This document shows positions 9,661 to 17,933 of a stretch of 64,000 nt of DNA, piece by piece. The notes below the pieces were generated by a model that was not told where the DNA came from, did not search any database, and saw only the letters and a program-made list of their open reading frames with translations. The DNA lies in contig JANQNX010000010.1 in assembly GCA_028279365.1 (NCBI GenBank), forward strand, positions 84,206 to 148,205, written 5' to 3'. The translations under genes and the position numbers were made by a program. Position 1 is the first letter of the stretch, and each line of letters opens with the position of its first letter. Source of the DNA: Gammaproteobacteria bacterium. GTDB lineage: Bacteria; Pseudomonadota; Gammaproteobacteria; Eutrophobiales; Eutrophobiaceae.

Positions 9661-10515
9661 TCAGACGTGGCGGTAAACAATCCCTCTTGGGCATTTCACC
9701 ATTTCGAATGCATTACTATAGTTAGTAACTGTTTCTGATGCGCCTAGTATCAGCGTTCCATTCTGATTTAGTGATTGTGCAAACTTATCCATGATTTGCG
9801 ATTTGTTGATGTTGGAAAAATAGATCAATACGTTCCGGCAAAATATGATGTCGAACTTACCTAACAAGGCGTAACTTTCCAAGAGATTGGCGCGTTGGAA
9901 GCGAACGCGTTTGGTGATGTTTTCCTTTAAACGATAGGCACCTTCTGCTAATGGAGTAAAAAATTTGTTTTTTCTCTCATCGGACAAGCCTCTTGCGATT
10001 GCCAACCGATCAAACTCGGCTTTGGCCGCGCTCTCTACGACTCTGGAAGAGATATCAGTCGCAACGATTTGGATACCGGCAGGAAAGGCACCGGGATTTT
10101 TTTGCAGGAATTCTTCTATGATAATGCTTATGGAATAGGCCTCATGTCCATAAGAGCACGCAGCAGACCAGATGCGCGGCATTGTTACCTGACGATTTTT
10201 TAAATCGGGTAATAGGCTATCTTTCAGGTAATCAAACGGATATTGATCGCGAAACCATGAGGTTTCATTAGTGGTCATGGCGTCAATGATTTCCAACTTC
10301 AATTGCTGTTCATTACCATGTTGTAACTTATGCAGAGCTTCTCTTAAATTCGCCACGCCGTTTCTCTGTAAAATCGCACTGAGTCTGTTTTTGACCAAAT
10401 ACGCTTTATTCAGCCCGAGCGTGATACCGGAGCTTTGTTCCAGATAATCACAAAACTGGATATAGTCCTGATTATCCTGAGAAGCAGATACGACTGTTGA
10501 CGCGGCTGATGACAT
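9661..10515 (-). CDS. cheR: Chemotaxis protein methyltransferase CheR
   Basis: CheR methylates glutamates on chemoreceptors using S-adenosylmethionine and so sets sensory adaptation. The 284-aa product has the all-alpha N-terminal domain (about residues 15-80) with the MTTNETSWFRD link. The SAM-binding domain follows, with WSAACSYGHEAYS, IVATDIS and FDIIFCRNVLIYF. The glycine-rich loop reads CSYGHEAYS where many CheRs have a SxGxEPYS form, a mild variant. It lies 31 bases after cheV, so the two are probably co-transcribed, and it precedes flgB as in many pseudomonads and vibrios. Confidence 0.95.
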   Translation of the reverse strand: MSSAASTVVSASQDNQDYIQFCDYLEQSSGITLGLNKAYLVKNRLSAILQRNGVANLREALHKLQHGNEQQLKLEIIDAMTTNETSWFRDQYPFDYLKDSLLPDLKNRQVTMPRIWSAACSYGHEAYSISIIIEEFLQKNPGAFPAGIQIVATDISSRVVESAAKAEFDRLAIARGLSDERKNKFFTPLAEGAYRLKENITKRVRFQRANLLESYALLGKFDIIFCRNVLIYFSNINKSQIMDKFAQSLNQNGTLILGASETVTNYSNAFEMVKCPRGIVYRHV

Positions 10516-10546
10516 CGGTTGTTAAAGAAGTATTAGTTTTTTGAAA

Positions 10547-11503
10547 TCAGGCAGCCTGTTCAGTGGCATTATCAAACTGTTTCAGTTTCAGCAGGTTTAA
10601 CACCCGCTCGGCCAATTCCGTAGGCTCATATTTCGCAATAAAATCATCGGCACCGACTTTCTTGATCATACTTTCATTAAAAGAGCCACTGAGGGAAGAA
10701 TGAAGCAGTACCATTCTGGAGCTAAGGACAGGGTGCTCCTTTACCAGTTTAGTCAATGTGTAACCATCCATCTCCGGCATCTCGACATCAGATAATATTA
10801 ATGAGCATCGCTCATCAATTGGTACAGTTTCATCATTGGCCCAGTCGATCAAAATATCATAGGCTTCTTTTCCATTTTTAGCCTGGGTGTATTTAATTTC
10901 CATTTGTTCCAACACTTTTATTATCTGCTTTCTGGCCATGGCAGAATCATCGACCACCAGCACGTGCTTATCCAATACGTCTTCCTTGTTAGTTCCCTCG
11001 GTTACTTTACTATCCACTTCATCAGTGTAACCCATGACGTCGGCCATGACTTTCTCTACATCAATAATCTCAACCAGATCGTTGTCCACATTCGTCACCG
11101 CAGTCAAAAAAGTGACATTACCGATGCCACTGGGTGGCGCCTTAATTTCTTCCCAGTTCATATTCACGATTCGGTCGACCCCATCGACCATGAACCCCTG
11201 AACGTGGCGATTGTATTCACACACAATAATAAAGCTATTTTCAATATCACTGATTTGTGGCTTGCCGACGGCCATTGCCAGGTCGATAACGGTAATGGTC
11301 TTGCCACGCATATTTGCGATGCCACGGATAACCGGATGAGATTGAGGGGCACGGGTAAGAGGCGGACACTTGATCACTTCCCTGACCTTAAATACATTAA
11401 TCCCGAAGCGTTGCTTTCCGCCCAAACGAAACATCAATAACTCAAGCCGATTTCTCCCTACGAGTTGCGTTCTGGAATTAACGTTTTCCATTAATTTAGT
11501 CAT
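10547..11503 (-). CDS. cheV: Chemotaxis coupling protein CheV (CheW-REC fusion)
   Basis: CheV couples chemoreceptors to CheA and carries a receiver domain that can be phosphorylated for adaptation. The 318-aa protein has a CheW-like domain (about residues 20-160: FRLGGKQRFGINVFKVREVI, HPVIRGIANMRGKTITVIDL). A response-regulator receiver follows (about 185-305) with VLVVDDSAMAR, the phospho-acceptor Asp in LILSDVEMPEMDGY, and the later LLHSSLSG and conserved Lys. The start is the ATG at 11503 because an AGGAG site lies 6 bases upstream; a longer frame lacks one. It is divergent from flgA. Confidence 0.95.
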   Translation of the reverse strand: MTKLMENVNSRTQLVGRNRLELLMFRLGGKQRFGINVFKVREVIKCPPLTRAPQSHPVIRGIANMRGKTITVIDLAMAVGKPQISDIENSFIIVCEYNRHVQGFMVDGVDRIVNMNWEEIKAPPSGIGNVTFLTAVTNVDNDLVEIIDVEKVMADVMGYTDEVDSKVTEGTNKEDVLDKHVLVVDDSAMARKQIIKVLEQMEIKYTQAKNGKEAYDILIDWANDETVPIDERCSLILSDVEMPEMDGYTLTKLVKEHPVLSSRMVLLHSSLSGSFNESMIKKVGADDFIAKYEPTELAERVLNLLKLKQFDNATEQAA

Positions 11504-11535
11504 TATTTTCTCCTGACAACGGTTATGCCTGACTA

Positions 11536-11562
11536 TAACGACCAAAGTTGGGCATAGCTTGA
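11536..11562 (-). promoter_or_regulatory. Possible sigma-28 promoter of cheV
   Basis: Read on the minus strand, TCAAG and GTCGTTA are separated by 15 bases, resembling the FliA pattern TAAAG/TCAAG and GCCGATA. The spacing is one base longer than in the flgM promoter of this window. It lies about 33 bases before the cheV start. The match is partial, so this is a guess from position and resemblance. Confidence 0.28.
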
Positions 11563-11573
11563 GCTAATTTTTT

Positions 11574-11590
11574 CGGCATGTGATTTGCAT
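11574..11590 (+). promoter_or_regulatory. Sigma-54 promoter upstream of flgA
   Basis: The plus-strand sequence CGGCATGTGATTTGCAT has GG (11575-11576) and GC (11587-11588) exactly 10 bases apart and a TTGCA -12 box, a near-consensus RpoN promoter. The predicted start is near 11600. This gives a leader of about 230 bases to flgA, or about 30 bases to the small ORF at 11632. Confidence 0.83.
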
Positions 11591-11631
11591 ATTCATACCG
11601 TCACTCATGGTGATAAAACAGGCGCAGTAAT

Positions 11632-11805
11632 ATGAAACCAAACTTTGCCAACGAAACGACAGAGAATGTCACGGATACCGGAATTGATAAGAAACAAGGA
11701 CAAATGCAGGATCGAAACGAAATGGCCAAACGGCGCTTATACCAGCTCGAACAATATGCGGCAATTGCAAGAATCTCAACCTGTGCCGACAAGGTACAAC
11801 ATTAA
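11632..11805 (+). CDS. Possible small protein (57 aa) upstream of flgA
   Basis: An ATG at 11632 opens a 57-codon frame ending at TAA 11803-11805, just before flgA. The product is hydrophilic (MKPNFANETTENVTD at the start, NEMAKRRLYQLEQYAAIA in the second half), with no signal peptide or membrane segment. The second half could form a helix. It begins about 32 bases after the predicted sigma-54 start, a natural place for the first gene of the transcript. The ribosome site is weak and the family is not recognised. It could equally be untranslated leader. Confidence 0.33.
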   Translation: MKPNFANETTENVTDTGIDKKQGQMQDRNEMAKRRLYQLEQYAAIARISTCADKVQH

Positions 11806-11830
11806 ATTGACACTGGGATGGATTAATTCG

Positions 11831-12532
11831 ATGAATTTAAGAAACTTGCTTACATTGCTATTAGTATTTTATCTGATCCCGGCGCAAACCCTTGCCGCTG
11901 AAACGCAAGCGCTGGAGGATATTATTAATGCGGCAAAGACATTCATGCTTAACGAGTATGATGATACTAATCAGGACATCAACATTATGGTTGGCAGCCT
12001 GGACCGAAGACTCAGACTCAAACGCTGTGAATTACCGCTAGAGGCATACCGTCCTGGCTATCCCCCCAGAGGCGGTAAGTGTATGGTCGGTGTCCGATGC
12101 AATGGCAGTACGCCCTGGTCAATTTATGTTCCCATTACCATTCAGCACTATAAGTCTGTTGCGGTACTGAGCCAATCCATTGGACGAAACCAAGTGTTAA
12201 GTCACGACAATATTACGTTTAAAAAAGTAGACGTAAACCGACTTAATGCCGGTTATTTTGAGTCAATACAACAACTTGAAGGAAAAATAAGCAGCCGAAC
12301 TCTGCCGGCTGAGACGATACTGACGCATCAATTGATTAGGGTAGAACAGGCTATACGACCCGGGCAAAATGTTACCCTGGTGGCTAGAAATTCGGTGATT
12401 GAGGTGCGGGCAGAAGGACAGGCAATGTCGAGAGGGGCGATTGGTGACCGAATCAAGGTTAAAAACCTCAAAACTAATCGTATAATTGAGGGGACCATTC
12501 TGAATAAAGACTTGATAAATGTTAACTTATAG
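11831..12532 (+). CDS. flgA: Flagellar P-ring assembly chaperone FlgA
   Basis: FlgA is a periplasmic chaperone that helps FlgI form the P-ring. The chosen ATG at 11831 gives 233 aa with a signal peptide (MNLRNLLTLLLVFYLIPAQTLAAE); a longer frame would put this hydrophobic segment in mid-protein. A cysteine pair (CMVGVRC) and a SAF-type C-terminal domain (QSIGRNQVLSHDNI, IRPGQNVTLVARN, RTLPAETILTHQLI) are visible. The end GDRIKVKNLKTNRIIEG is typical of FlgA. It opens the flgA-flgM-flgN-ycgR-like series on the plus strand. Confidence 0.94.
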   Translation: MNLRNLLTLLLVFYLIPAQTLAAETQALEDIINAAKTFMLNEYDDTNQDINIMVGSLDRRLRLKRCELPLEAYRPGYPPRGGKCMVGVRCNGSTPWSIYVPITIQHYKSVAVLSQSIGRNQVLSHDNITFKKVDVNRLNAGYFESIQQLEGKISSRTLPAETILTHQLIRVEQAIRPGQNVTLVARNSVIEVRAEGQAMSRGAIGDRIKVKNLKTNRIIEGTILNKDLINVNL

Positions 12533-12554
12533 ACATTTTTTAATGTAAATCGAT

Positions 12555-12581
12555 TAAAGAATTTAACTAAAACGTCGTTAA
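12555..12581 (+). promoter_or_regulatory. Sigma-28 (FliA) promoter of flgM
   Basis: TAAAGAAT, an 11-base spacer, then GTCGTTAA: this matches the FliA consensus TAAAGTTT-N11-GCCGATAA at 12 of 16 positions with exact spacing. It lies 44 bases before the flgM ATG. Known biology supports it: flgM is commonly transcribed from its own class III promoter as well as with flgA. Confidence 0.8.
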
Positions 12582-12625
12582 CCAAACTGAGAAAAAACAC
12601 AAAATAGAAAATCTGGAGCAATATT

Positions 12626-12949
12626 ATGGTCAATGAAATAAGTGGACCTAGAAACCTGGTAAGCGGTGTTACCAGTCAGCAACAATCAGAACAAACAAAG
12701 AACGCCGAGTCGGCCAAAGGCTCTGGCGCACAGTCTACCGCCGAAGATTCAGTCAGTTTGACCGATCAGGCGGCAAAACTCAGCGCCTTGGAAGCGTCGA
12801 TAGAAAAACAACCCGTGGTAGATACCAAACGCGTGGAAGCGATACGTAGCGCGATACTTGACGGCAGCTATAATGTTAATGCGGAACAGACAGCAGAAAA
12901 ACTGATGGCGTTTGAAACCTTGCTTGATCAATCAATTGGAGATGAATAA
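12626..12949 (+). CDS. flgM: Anti-sigma-28 factor FlgM
   Basis: FlgM binds and blocks FliA (sigma-28) until the hook is complete, when it is exported. The 107-aa product is small and hydrophilic. Its disordered N-terminus is rich in Ser, Gln and Glu, followed by the conserved C-terminal block DSVSLTDQAAKLSALEASI and VDTKRVEAIRSAILDGSYNVNAEQTAEKLM. GGAG lies 8 bases before the ATG, and the stop overlaps the flgN start (TAATG). Confidence 0.95.
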   Translation: MVNEISGPRNLVSGVTSQQQSEQTKNAESAKGSGAQSTAEDSVSLTDQAAKLSALEASIEKQPVVDTKRVEAIRSAILDGSYNVNAEQTAEKLMAFETLLDQSIGDE

Positions 12950-13401
12950 TGAACGAAGAACAGGGACGTTTTGTAGAATTGTTAAAACAGGAATCAAATT
13001 TATTAGATGATTTATTTCAATTGCTTGAACAAGAAAAGGATGTATTAAAGGCGAGAGATAACGGCCTACTGGAAGCACTGATAGATTCTAAAAATGAGAT
13101 ATTGAATAAAATCTCAATATTAGACAAACAGCGTGAACTGTTTATGACCAATCAAAATCAAATGGATAGTACTAGCGAACGTTTCAAAAAAACAAGCAAA
13201 GACATTTCGGAAGAACTAAGTGCAAAGCTCGAAAGATGTAAAATCCAGAATAAAATAAATGGTGGTTTGATAGAAGTCAGTAAATTATTTAATGAAAAAA
13301 TAATTAATATTGTTCGCGGTTATGCAGAACAGCAAATGACATACAATGAGACAGGAACAAATATCGGACACCAGTCACAACAAAGTATTGCACGCGTATA
13401 A
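12949..13401 (+). CDS. flgN: Flagellar export chaperone FlgN
   Basis: FlgN is the cytoplasmic chaperone for FlgK and FlgL. The 150-aa protein is highly helical and charged, with the FlgN-type opening (LLKQESNLLDDLFQLLEQEKDVLKARD, ALIDSKNEILNKI) and a helical tail containing NGGLIEVSKLFNEKII. The one-base overlap with flgM indicates coupled translation. The assignment rests on motif and context. Confidence 0.9.
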   Translation: MNEEQGRFVELLKQESNLLDDLFQLLEQEKDVLKARDNGLLEALIDSKNEILNKISILDKQRELFMTNQNQMDSTSERFKKTSKDISEELSAKLERCKIQNKINGGLIEVSKLFNEKIINIVRGYAEQQMTYNETGTNIGHQSQQSIARV

Positions 13402-13410
13402 TCAACAACC

Positions 13411-14199
13411 ATGTCCTCAGCTAATGCAGTAACGTCAGTCACTTCAGAGGAGATCGCTCCAAAGAAGGAGCCGGTCAAGCAGCAAAAACAGATCACGCAA
13501 ATTAAGCGTGACGATGAAATAAAAGCGCTGTTAAAAAAAATCTATCAGAAACATACCTTACTCACGATTTCTATCGGCTCCAGGGATAGCTATTATGGCA
13601 GTACCATCCTTGAAATTAATCATGATAATAATTACCTGGTGCTTGATGAACTCTATCCGCAGGATGGACATGAACTATTGGAGACTGAAACGCCAATCAT
13701 CATCAATACACAATACGCAGGCGCGTTTGTACGCTTTAAAACCCGCATAGATGCCATAGGCGGTAACGATAAGGCAGCCTATTATCGAATACCGATACCT
13801 GACAGTATTGATTATCATCAACGCCGTAATACCTTCCGTGTTAATACCAGCATTGCCGAAACCATACCGGTGAATTTGGTTACCGAAGACGAAGTGATGA
13901 TTAAAGCTGAATTGAGAGACATCTCATTGGGAGGGGTATCATTACGCGTAAGGGAAATACCCCATGTCGATCTCGAAACTGATCAACATATTCCAACCTG
14001 CCTGATACAGCTCAATGAAGATAAAAAAATACTGGCCTCACTGGATATTTGTCATATAGAACAAATGAGCGAAACCGGGACGCTCAGAATTGGAGGCAGG
14101 TTTTCATCCATCAGTAAGTTTGATTTGCGAGAACTGGAACAACTGATTGCCGAAACCGAACGTGCCATCATCAAGAAGATTAAACGTTCAGATGTCTAA
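13411..14199 (+). CDS. YcgR-like flagellar brake protein with PilZ domain
   Basis: YcgR-family proteins bind c-di-GMP through a PilZ domain and slow the flagellar motor. The 262-aa product has an N-terminal YcgR/FlgBR-type domain (about residues 35-140: KIYQKHTLLTISIGSRDSYY, YLVLDELYPQDGHELL). A PilZ domain follows (about 140-250) with both binding motifs, RRNTFR (RxxxR) and DISLGG (DxSxxG). The first 30 residues are Lys/Gln-rich. It lies 9 bases after flgN, so it probably shares the flgA/flgM transcript. Its end overlaps the convergent downstream gene by 12 bases. Confidence 0.88.
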   Translation: MSSANAVTSVTSEEIAPKKEPVKQQKQITQIKRDDEIKALLKKIYQKHTLLTISIGSRDSYYGSTILEINHDNNYLVLDELYPQDGHELLETETPIIINTQYAGAFVRFKTRIDAIGGNDKAAYYRIPIPDSIDYHQRRNTFRVNTSIAETIPVNLVTEDEVMIKAELRDISLGGVSLRVREIPHVDLETDQHIPTCLIQLNEDKKILASLDICHIEQMSETGTLRIGGRFSSISKFDLRELEQLIAETERAIIKKIKRSDV

Positions 14200-14829
14200 C
14201 AACCTTGCAATAGCCGGAACACGTCTGGCATCATCAAGATCAGAAACGGTATCAACATCATTCATCTGTTCCAGCTCAACAAGATGATAATTAAATGTCT
14301 TACAACGTGAACGCGTTTCCTGCATCACACTATCACTACTCCATCGAATATCATCAAACAACTCAGAATAAAGCGTTTTCATGCCAATCAGATTGTAGCC
14401 ACCATCTGGTGCAGGTCCAACTACAACATCGGCCTGATCTTTTAGACTGTTTATTGCCTCATCCAGGAGTGTATGAGTGATAGCAGGACAGTCACTACCC
14501 ATTACCACGACCATGTTATGGTCTTTCAAAGTTTGACTAAAAGCAGTTTTAATCCTCTGACCAAGATCACCGCTGCATTGTTGATAGACTTCCAGCGGAT
14601 AATCATTAATCAATTGTTTGATAAAAGGATGTTGTAAATCGCCATCCAGGTAGAGTTGCCTGGAATCAACATTGGTTCGGTTCACTACACTGACGGTATG
14701 TTGCAGCAAAGATCGATAAAGCTCAGTCGTTCTGGATGGACCCAGCTCAGGTATCAATCGGGTTTTGACTCGCCCATTCTCCGGCGTTTTACCAAAGATA
14801 ATTACAGCAGCACTATCATTAGCGTCCAT
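14188..14829 (-). CDS. TIGR04282/DUF2064-type glycosyltransferase (arsenosugar-type cluster)
   Basis: This looks like the small nucleotidyltransferase-fold glycosyltransferase that accompanies ArsS in arsenosugar clusters. The start is set at the ATG at 14829 (213 aa) because the family begins with AAVIIFGKTPENGRVKTRL, and the longer frame adds a non-homologous hydrophobic stretch that overlaps the upstream gene. Further motifs are MGSDCPAIT, VVGPAPDGGYNLIGM and LELFDDIRWSS-like text. It overlaps the upstream glycosyltransferase by 11 bases, suggesting coupling. The exact sugar transferred is not known. Confidence 0.82.
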   Translation of the reverse strand: MDANDSAAVIIFGKTPENGRVKTRLIPELGPSRTTELYRSLLQHTVSVVNRTNVDSRQLYLDGDLQHPFIKQLINDYPLEVYQQCSGDLGQRIKTAFSQTLKDHNMVVVMGSDCPAITHTLLDEAINSLKDQADVVVGPAPDGGYNLIGMKTLYSELFDDIRWSSDSVMQETRSRCKTFNYHLVELEQMNDVDTVSDLDDARRVPAIARLLDI

Positions 14830-15490
14830 ACATACCGGCAATCCGATCAGGGTTAACACGACAAAAATAAAGTAAGCGCAGATACCACATCTTAACAATA
14901 GTTGACATAATACCGTAAGTTTCCCAGCGTCGGCTGGAGCTGACAACAGATTCATCAAGACATACAGGGAAACTGATTTTTCTCAGCCTCTTACTGATTG
15001 CAATATCTTCCATCAACGCGATGTCAGGAAAACCACCTACCTTTTCAAACAGCTGTTTATTGACAAATATCGCCTGATCGCCGGTTGCGACGCCGGTTAA
15101 TCTGGATCGTTTATTCATACAATATTCAACGACTCTCAGTAACCAGTGTGCTCCGGAAAGCCTGACATTAAACCTTCCCCATAAGGATTCAGTCTTCAGG
15201 TTGGTTAATAATGTCTCCGCATTAGATGGCAGTAATGTATCCACATGCAAAAATAACAGCATGTCGCCTGATGCCTGTAATGCACCAGAATTCATCTGTA
15301 TAGCACGACCGGGATTACTCATGACTAACTTATCTATTTGATGTTCAGACAGCTGAACAGTCGCATCATTGCTTCCGCCATCAACTAAAATGATCTCATG
15401 GCCATGATGTCTGAATGCCTGTAATGGTTCAAGACAATCACTTATACAGTTTGATTCGTTAAGTACCGGGATGATGATAGAGATCATCAT
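14819..15490 (-). CDS. TIGR04283-type family 2 glycosyltransferase (arsenosugar-type cluster)
   Basis: A 223-aa GT-A fold glycosyltransferase with ISIIIPVLNES at the start, EIILVDGGSNDAT, GRAIQMNSGA and LLFLHVDTLLP (the DxD-like metal site). A downstream stretch reads GDQAIFVNKQLFEKVGGFPDIALMEDI. These are hallmarks of the TIGR04283 family found beside ArsS and TIGR04282. It starts with two consecutive Met codons (15490 or 15487). It lies 15 bases downstream of the radical SAM gene and overlaps the next gene, so the three probably form one operon. Confidence 0.85.
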   Translation of the reverse strand: MMISIIIPVLNESNCISDCLEPLQAFRHHGHEIILVDGGSNDATVQLSEHQIDKLVMSNPGRAIQMNSGALQASGDMLLFLHVDTLLPSNAETLLTNLKTESLWGRFNVRLSGAHWLLRVVEYCMNKRSRLTGVATGDQAIFVNKQLFEKVGGFPDIALMEDIAISKRLRKISFPVCLDESVVSSSRRWETYGIMSTIVKMWYLRLLYFCRVNPDRIAGMYGR

Positions 15491-15505
15491 AATGTTGAAT
15501 TAGTC

Positions 15506-16465
15506 CTAAGCTAGCGCACCGCCACAACTGCTTCCCTGACCTGCAGTACATCCATAACAATGATCGCGTACGTTAATTGGCATACTTTGTATGTCTTCAT
15601 TTAGTAATTGTGTTAAATGAACAGGTACATTTTCACCTTTCAGGTTCAAACCTAACATCTGATTAAAGTCACAATCATAAACATAGCCTTGCCAGTCAAC
15701 ACTGAGTAAACTTTTGCACATCACGTTGCCCAAGTTGCTATCGTTATGGGAGTTCTTTAATAACAGCATGTACTCATCAAACGTGTTATTCGATATTAAC
15801 GTGCTACCAAAACGCTGGATAGGCATATTACAAAGCGTATAAAGCTGATTAAACTCAATGCCATAACGTTGCTGCAATTCCGTTTTATATGCCTGTTCCA
15901 GTTGCTCCTGATTGGGTGGTAATACAGGACCTTGCGGATTATAAACCAGGTTCAGGTTCAATCCGCTTTCCGATTTACCATAACCAAGACGATTTAATCG
16001 CTGCAGAGCTTCAATGCTTTTTTCAAATACGCCCGATCCACGCTGATTATCAACATTATCTGCCTGATAACAGGGTAAGGAAGCAACAATATCAACCTGT
16101 TTCTCCGCCAGGAAACTGGCCAGATTCTCCATACTCGGTTCCAGTAATATTGTCAGATTACAACGATCAATCACCGTTATTTGTTTCGCTCTGGCATATT
16201 CAACCAATTCAAAAAAACGCGGATGCAGTTCTGGGGCACCGCCAGTGATATCCAGTATCTTTATATCATGAGTCAATAGAAACTGTTTGACAGTTTCAAT
16301 CGTCTCATCAGTCATCATCTCTTTCCGCCTGGGACTGGCATTAACATGACAGTGGATACACTGCTGATTACACTTCAGCCCTATATTTATCTGCAGGGTA
16401 GTGAGTTCGGAACGTTTGATTGACGGAAATTGAAATTGATTTAACCGAGGTAAAGTTTCATGCAT
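15506..16465 (-). CDS. arsS: Arsenosugar-biosynthesis-type radical SAM protein ArsS
   Basis: ArsS-family radical SAM enzymes join an S-adenosylmethionine-derived 5'-deoxyadenosyl group to dimethylarsenite on the way to arsenosugars. The 319-aa protein has the 4Fe-4S motif CNQQCIHCHVNASPRR, then ITGGAPELHPRF. A C-terminal DUF3641/SPASM-like cysteine set is seen in MCKSLLSVDWQGYVYDCDFNQMLG and CYGCTAGQGSSCGG. All key positions are Cys codons; no in-frame TGA was seen, so this is not the seleno form. The neighbouring arsM-type methyltransferase is absent here. Confidence is high for the family, lower for the in vivo product. Confidence 0.88.
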   Translation of the reverse strand: MHETLPRLNQFQFPSIKRSELTTLQINIGLKCNQQCIHCHVNASPRRKEMMTDETIETVKQFLLTHDIKILDITGGAPELHPRFFELVEYARAKQITVIDRCNLTILLEPSMENLASFLAEKQVDIVASLPCYQADNVDNQRGSGVFEKSIEALQRLNRLGYGKSESGLNLNLVYNPQGPVLPPNQEQLEQAYKTELQQRYGIEFNQLYTLCNMPIQRFGSTLISNNTFDEYMLLLKNSHNDSNLGNVMCKSLLSVDWQGYVYDCDFNQMLGLNLKGENVPVHLTQLLNEDIQSMPINVRDHCYGCTAGQGSSCGGALA

Positions 16466-16470
16466 AAATA

Positions 16471-17919
16471 TTAACTACGCCCAAAGTCATCTTCAAAACG
16501 GACAATATCGTCTTCGCCAAGGTAGGTGCCAGACTGAACTTCTATAATCTCCAACGGTTTTTCTCCGGGGTTTTCCAATCGGTGTTTGACACCAACCGGA
16601 ATAAACGTTGATTCGTTTTCATTTAATTCAAATACCTCTTCATCTTTTGTCACGATGGCAGTGCCTTTGACAACAACCCAGTGTTCTGCTCGCTTATGAT
16701 GCATCTGCAACGATAGCTTTTTACCAGGGTTTACAATAATCCGCTTTACTTTAAAGGTATCGCTTTCTTCAATAGAGTCGTAGCTACCCCAGGGACGAAA
16801 TACCTTTCTATGAAGTAATGACTCTTGGCGATTGTTTTTGTTCAATTTCGCGACAATTTGTTTAATATCCTGTGTCTTGCGTTTATCCGCAACTAACAAT
16901 GCATCATCACTATCCACCACAACCATATTTTCACAACCGACAACCGATACCAGCCGGTGCTGTGATTTTACAAAGCAATCACTTGATTCATGTGAAATCA
17001 CATCACCTTCAAGGTAATTACCTTGTTCATCCCTTTCGCATAGTTCCCAAACTGAAGACCAGACACCCACATCGGACCAGCCAATGTTGACCGGTATCAC
17101 CGCAAGCTTGTCGGTATCAGTTTGAGATAATTTTTCCATGACCGCATAATCAATCGAGTCACTCGGTGAGGAAAGGAAGGCCGCTTCGTCTAATCGATAA
17201 AACACGCCATCCTCACTTCCAGCTTCGTACGCTTTACTACAGAATCGGTAAATATCGACATTGAGTCTTTCAATTTGTTCCATCCATACTGATGCTTTCA
17301 TAACAAAGATGCCGCTATTCCAGTAGTAATCGCCCGATGCGATATAAGCCTCAGCTTTGGCCGCATCTGGTTTCTCTGTAAAATCAGCAATCTGATAAGT
17401 CGCCAGCCCATCTGAATGTTCGATTTCATTTACCGCATGAATATAACCATAGCCCGTCTCGGGTTTATCGGGTTGAATGCCAAAGGTGACAAGATAATTA
17501 TCCATAGCCAGACTGTGGGCATGTGTAAGCGCCAGTTGAAACTGTGTTAGATCCTGTATCTGATGATCGGCTGGCATCATCACCATGATGGCATCACCAT
17601 ACTTGCCAATACTGTTCATTGCCGCAATCGTCAGCGCTGGTGCGGTGTTACGACCTTTCGGTTCAAGCACGATTTTATCCGGATTACACTGCATCTGTGA
17701 GCATTGCTCCATCACTAAAAATCGATGCGTTTCGTTACATATAATCAGGGGCGTAGCAATGTCAAATTTATCCGGGTTCCAATTGGTACGACTCAGAGTA
17801 TTTTGCAATAGCGTCTGATCACCAAACAGATTTAAAAATTGCTTCGGATAATATTCACGCGACAGTGGCCAAAGCCTGGTACCACCGCCACCAGCAAGGA
17901 TCACAGGAGATAAAATCAT
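16471..17919 (-). CDS. manC: Mannose-1-phosphate guanylyltransferase / mannose-6-phosphate isomerase
   Basis: This bifunctional enzyme makes GDP-mannose from mannose-1-phosphate and GTP and can also interconvert fructose-6-P and mannose-6-P. The 482-aa product has the nucleotidyltransferase signature ILAGGGGTRLWPLSREYYPKQF and the FTEKPD and WNSGIFV motifs. A C-terminal cupin isomerase domain (about residues 360-475) contains RPWGSYDSIEE and LQMHHKRAEHWVVVKGTA. The length matches AlgA/ManC. It is 14 bases downstream of fcl and gmd, so the three supply GDP-mannose and GDP-fucose to the exopolysaccharide locus. Confidence 0.95.
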   Translation of the reverse strand: MILSPVILAGGGGTRLWPLSREYYPKQFLNLFGDQTLLQNTLSRTNWNPDKFDIATPLIICNETHRFLVMEQCSQMQCNPDKIVLEPKGRNTAPALTIAAMNSIGKYGDAIMVMMPADHQIQDLTQFQLALTHAHSLAMDNYLVTFGIQPDKPETGYGYIHAVNEIEHSDGLATYQIADFTEKPDAAKAEAYIASGDYYWNSGIFVMKASVWMEQIERLNVDIYRFCSKAYEAGSEDGVFYRLDEAAFLSSPSDSIDYAVMEKLSQTDTDKLAVIPVNIGWSDVGVWSSVWELCERDEQGNYLEGDVISHESSDCFVKSQHRLVSVVGCENMVVVDSDDALLVADKRKTQDIKQIVAKLNKNNRQESLLHRKVFRPWGSYDSIEESDTFKVKRIIVNPGKKLSLQMHHKRAEHWVVVKGTAIVTKDEEVFELNENESTFIPVGVKHRLENPGEKPLEIIEVQSGTYLGEDDIVRFEDDFGRS

Positions 17920-17933
17920 AGTCGTAAATAGCG

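Larger units (their letters stand above)
11504..11830. other. Divergent cheV / flgA intergenic region
   Basis: These 327 bases separate the divergent cheV and flgA genes. They hold a strong plus-strand sigma-54 promoter (11574-11590), a possible 57-codon ORF (11632-11805) and a weak sigma-28-like sequence toward cheV (11536-11562). No RNA gene or strong hairpin was seen. Confidence 0.7.

Noticed and set aside
15506..16465. Selenocysteine in ArsS
   Set aside because: The frame is open throughout, with Cys codons at the conserved positions and no in-frame TGA.
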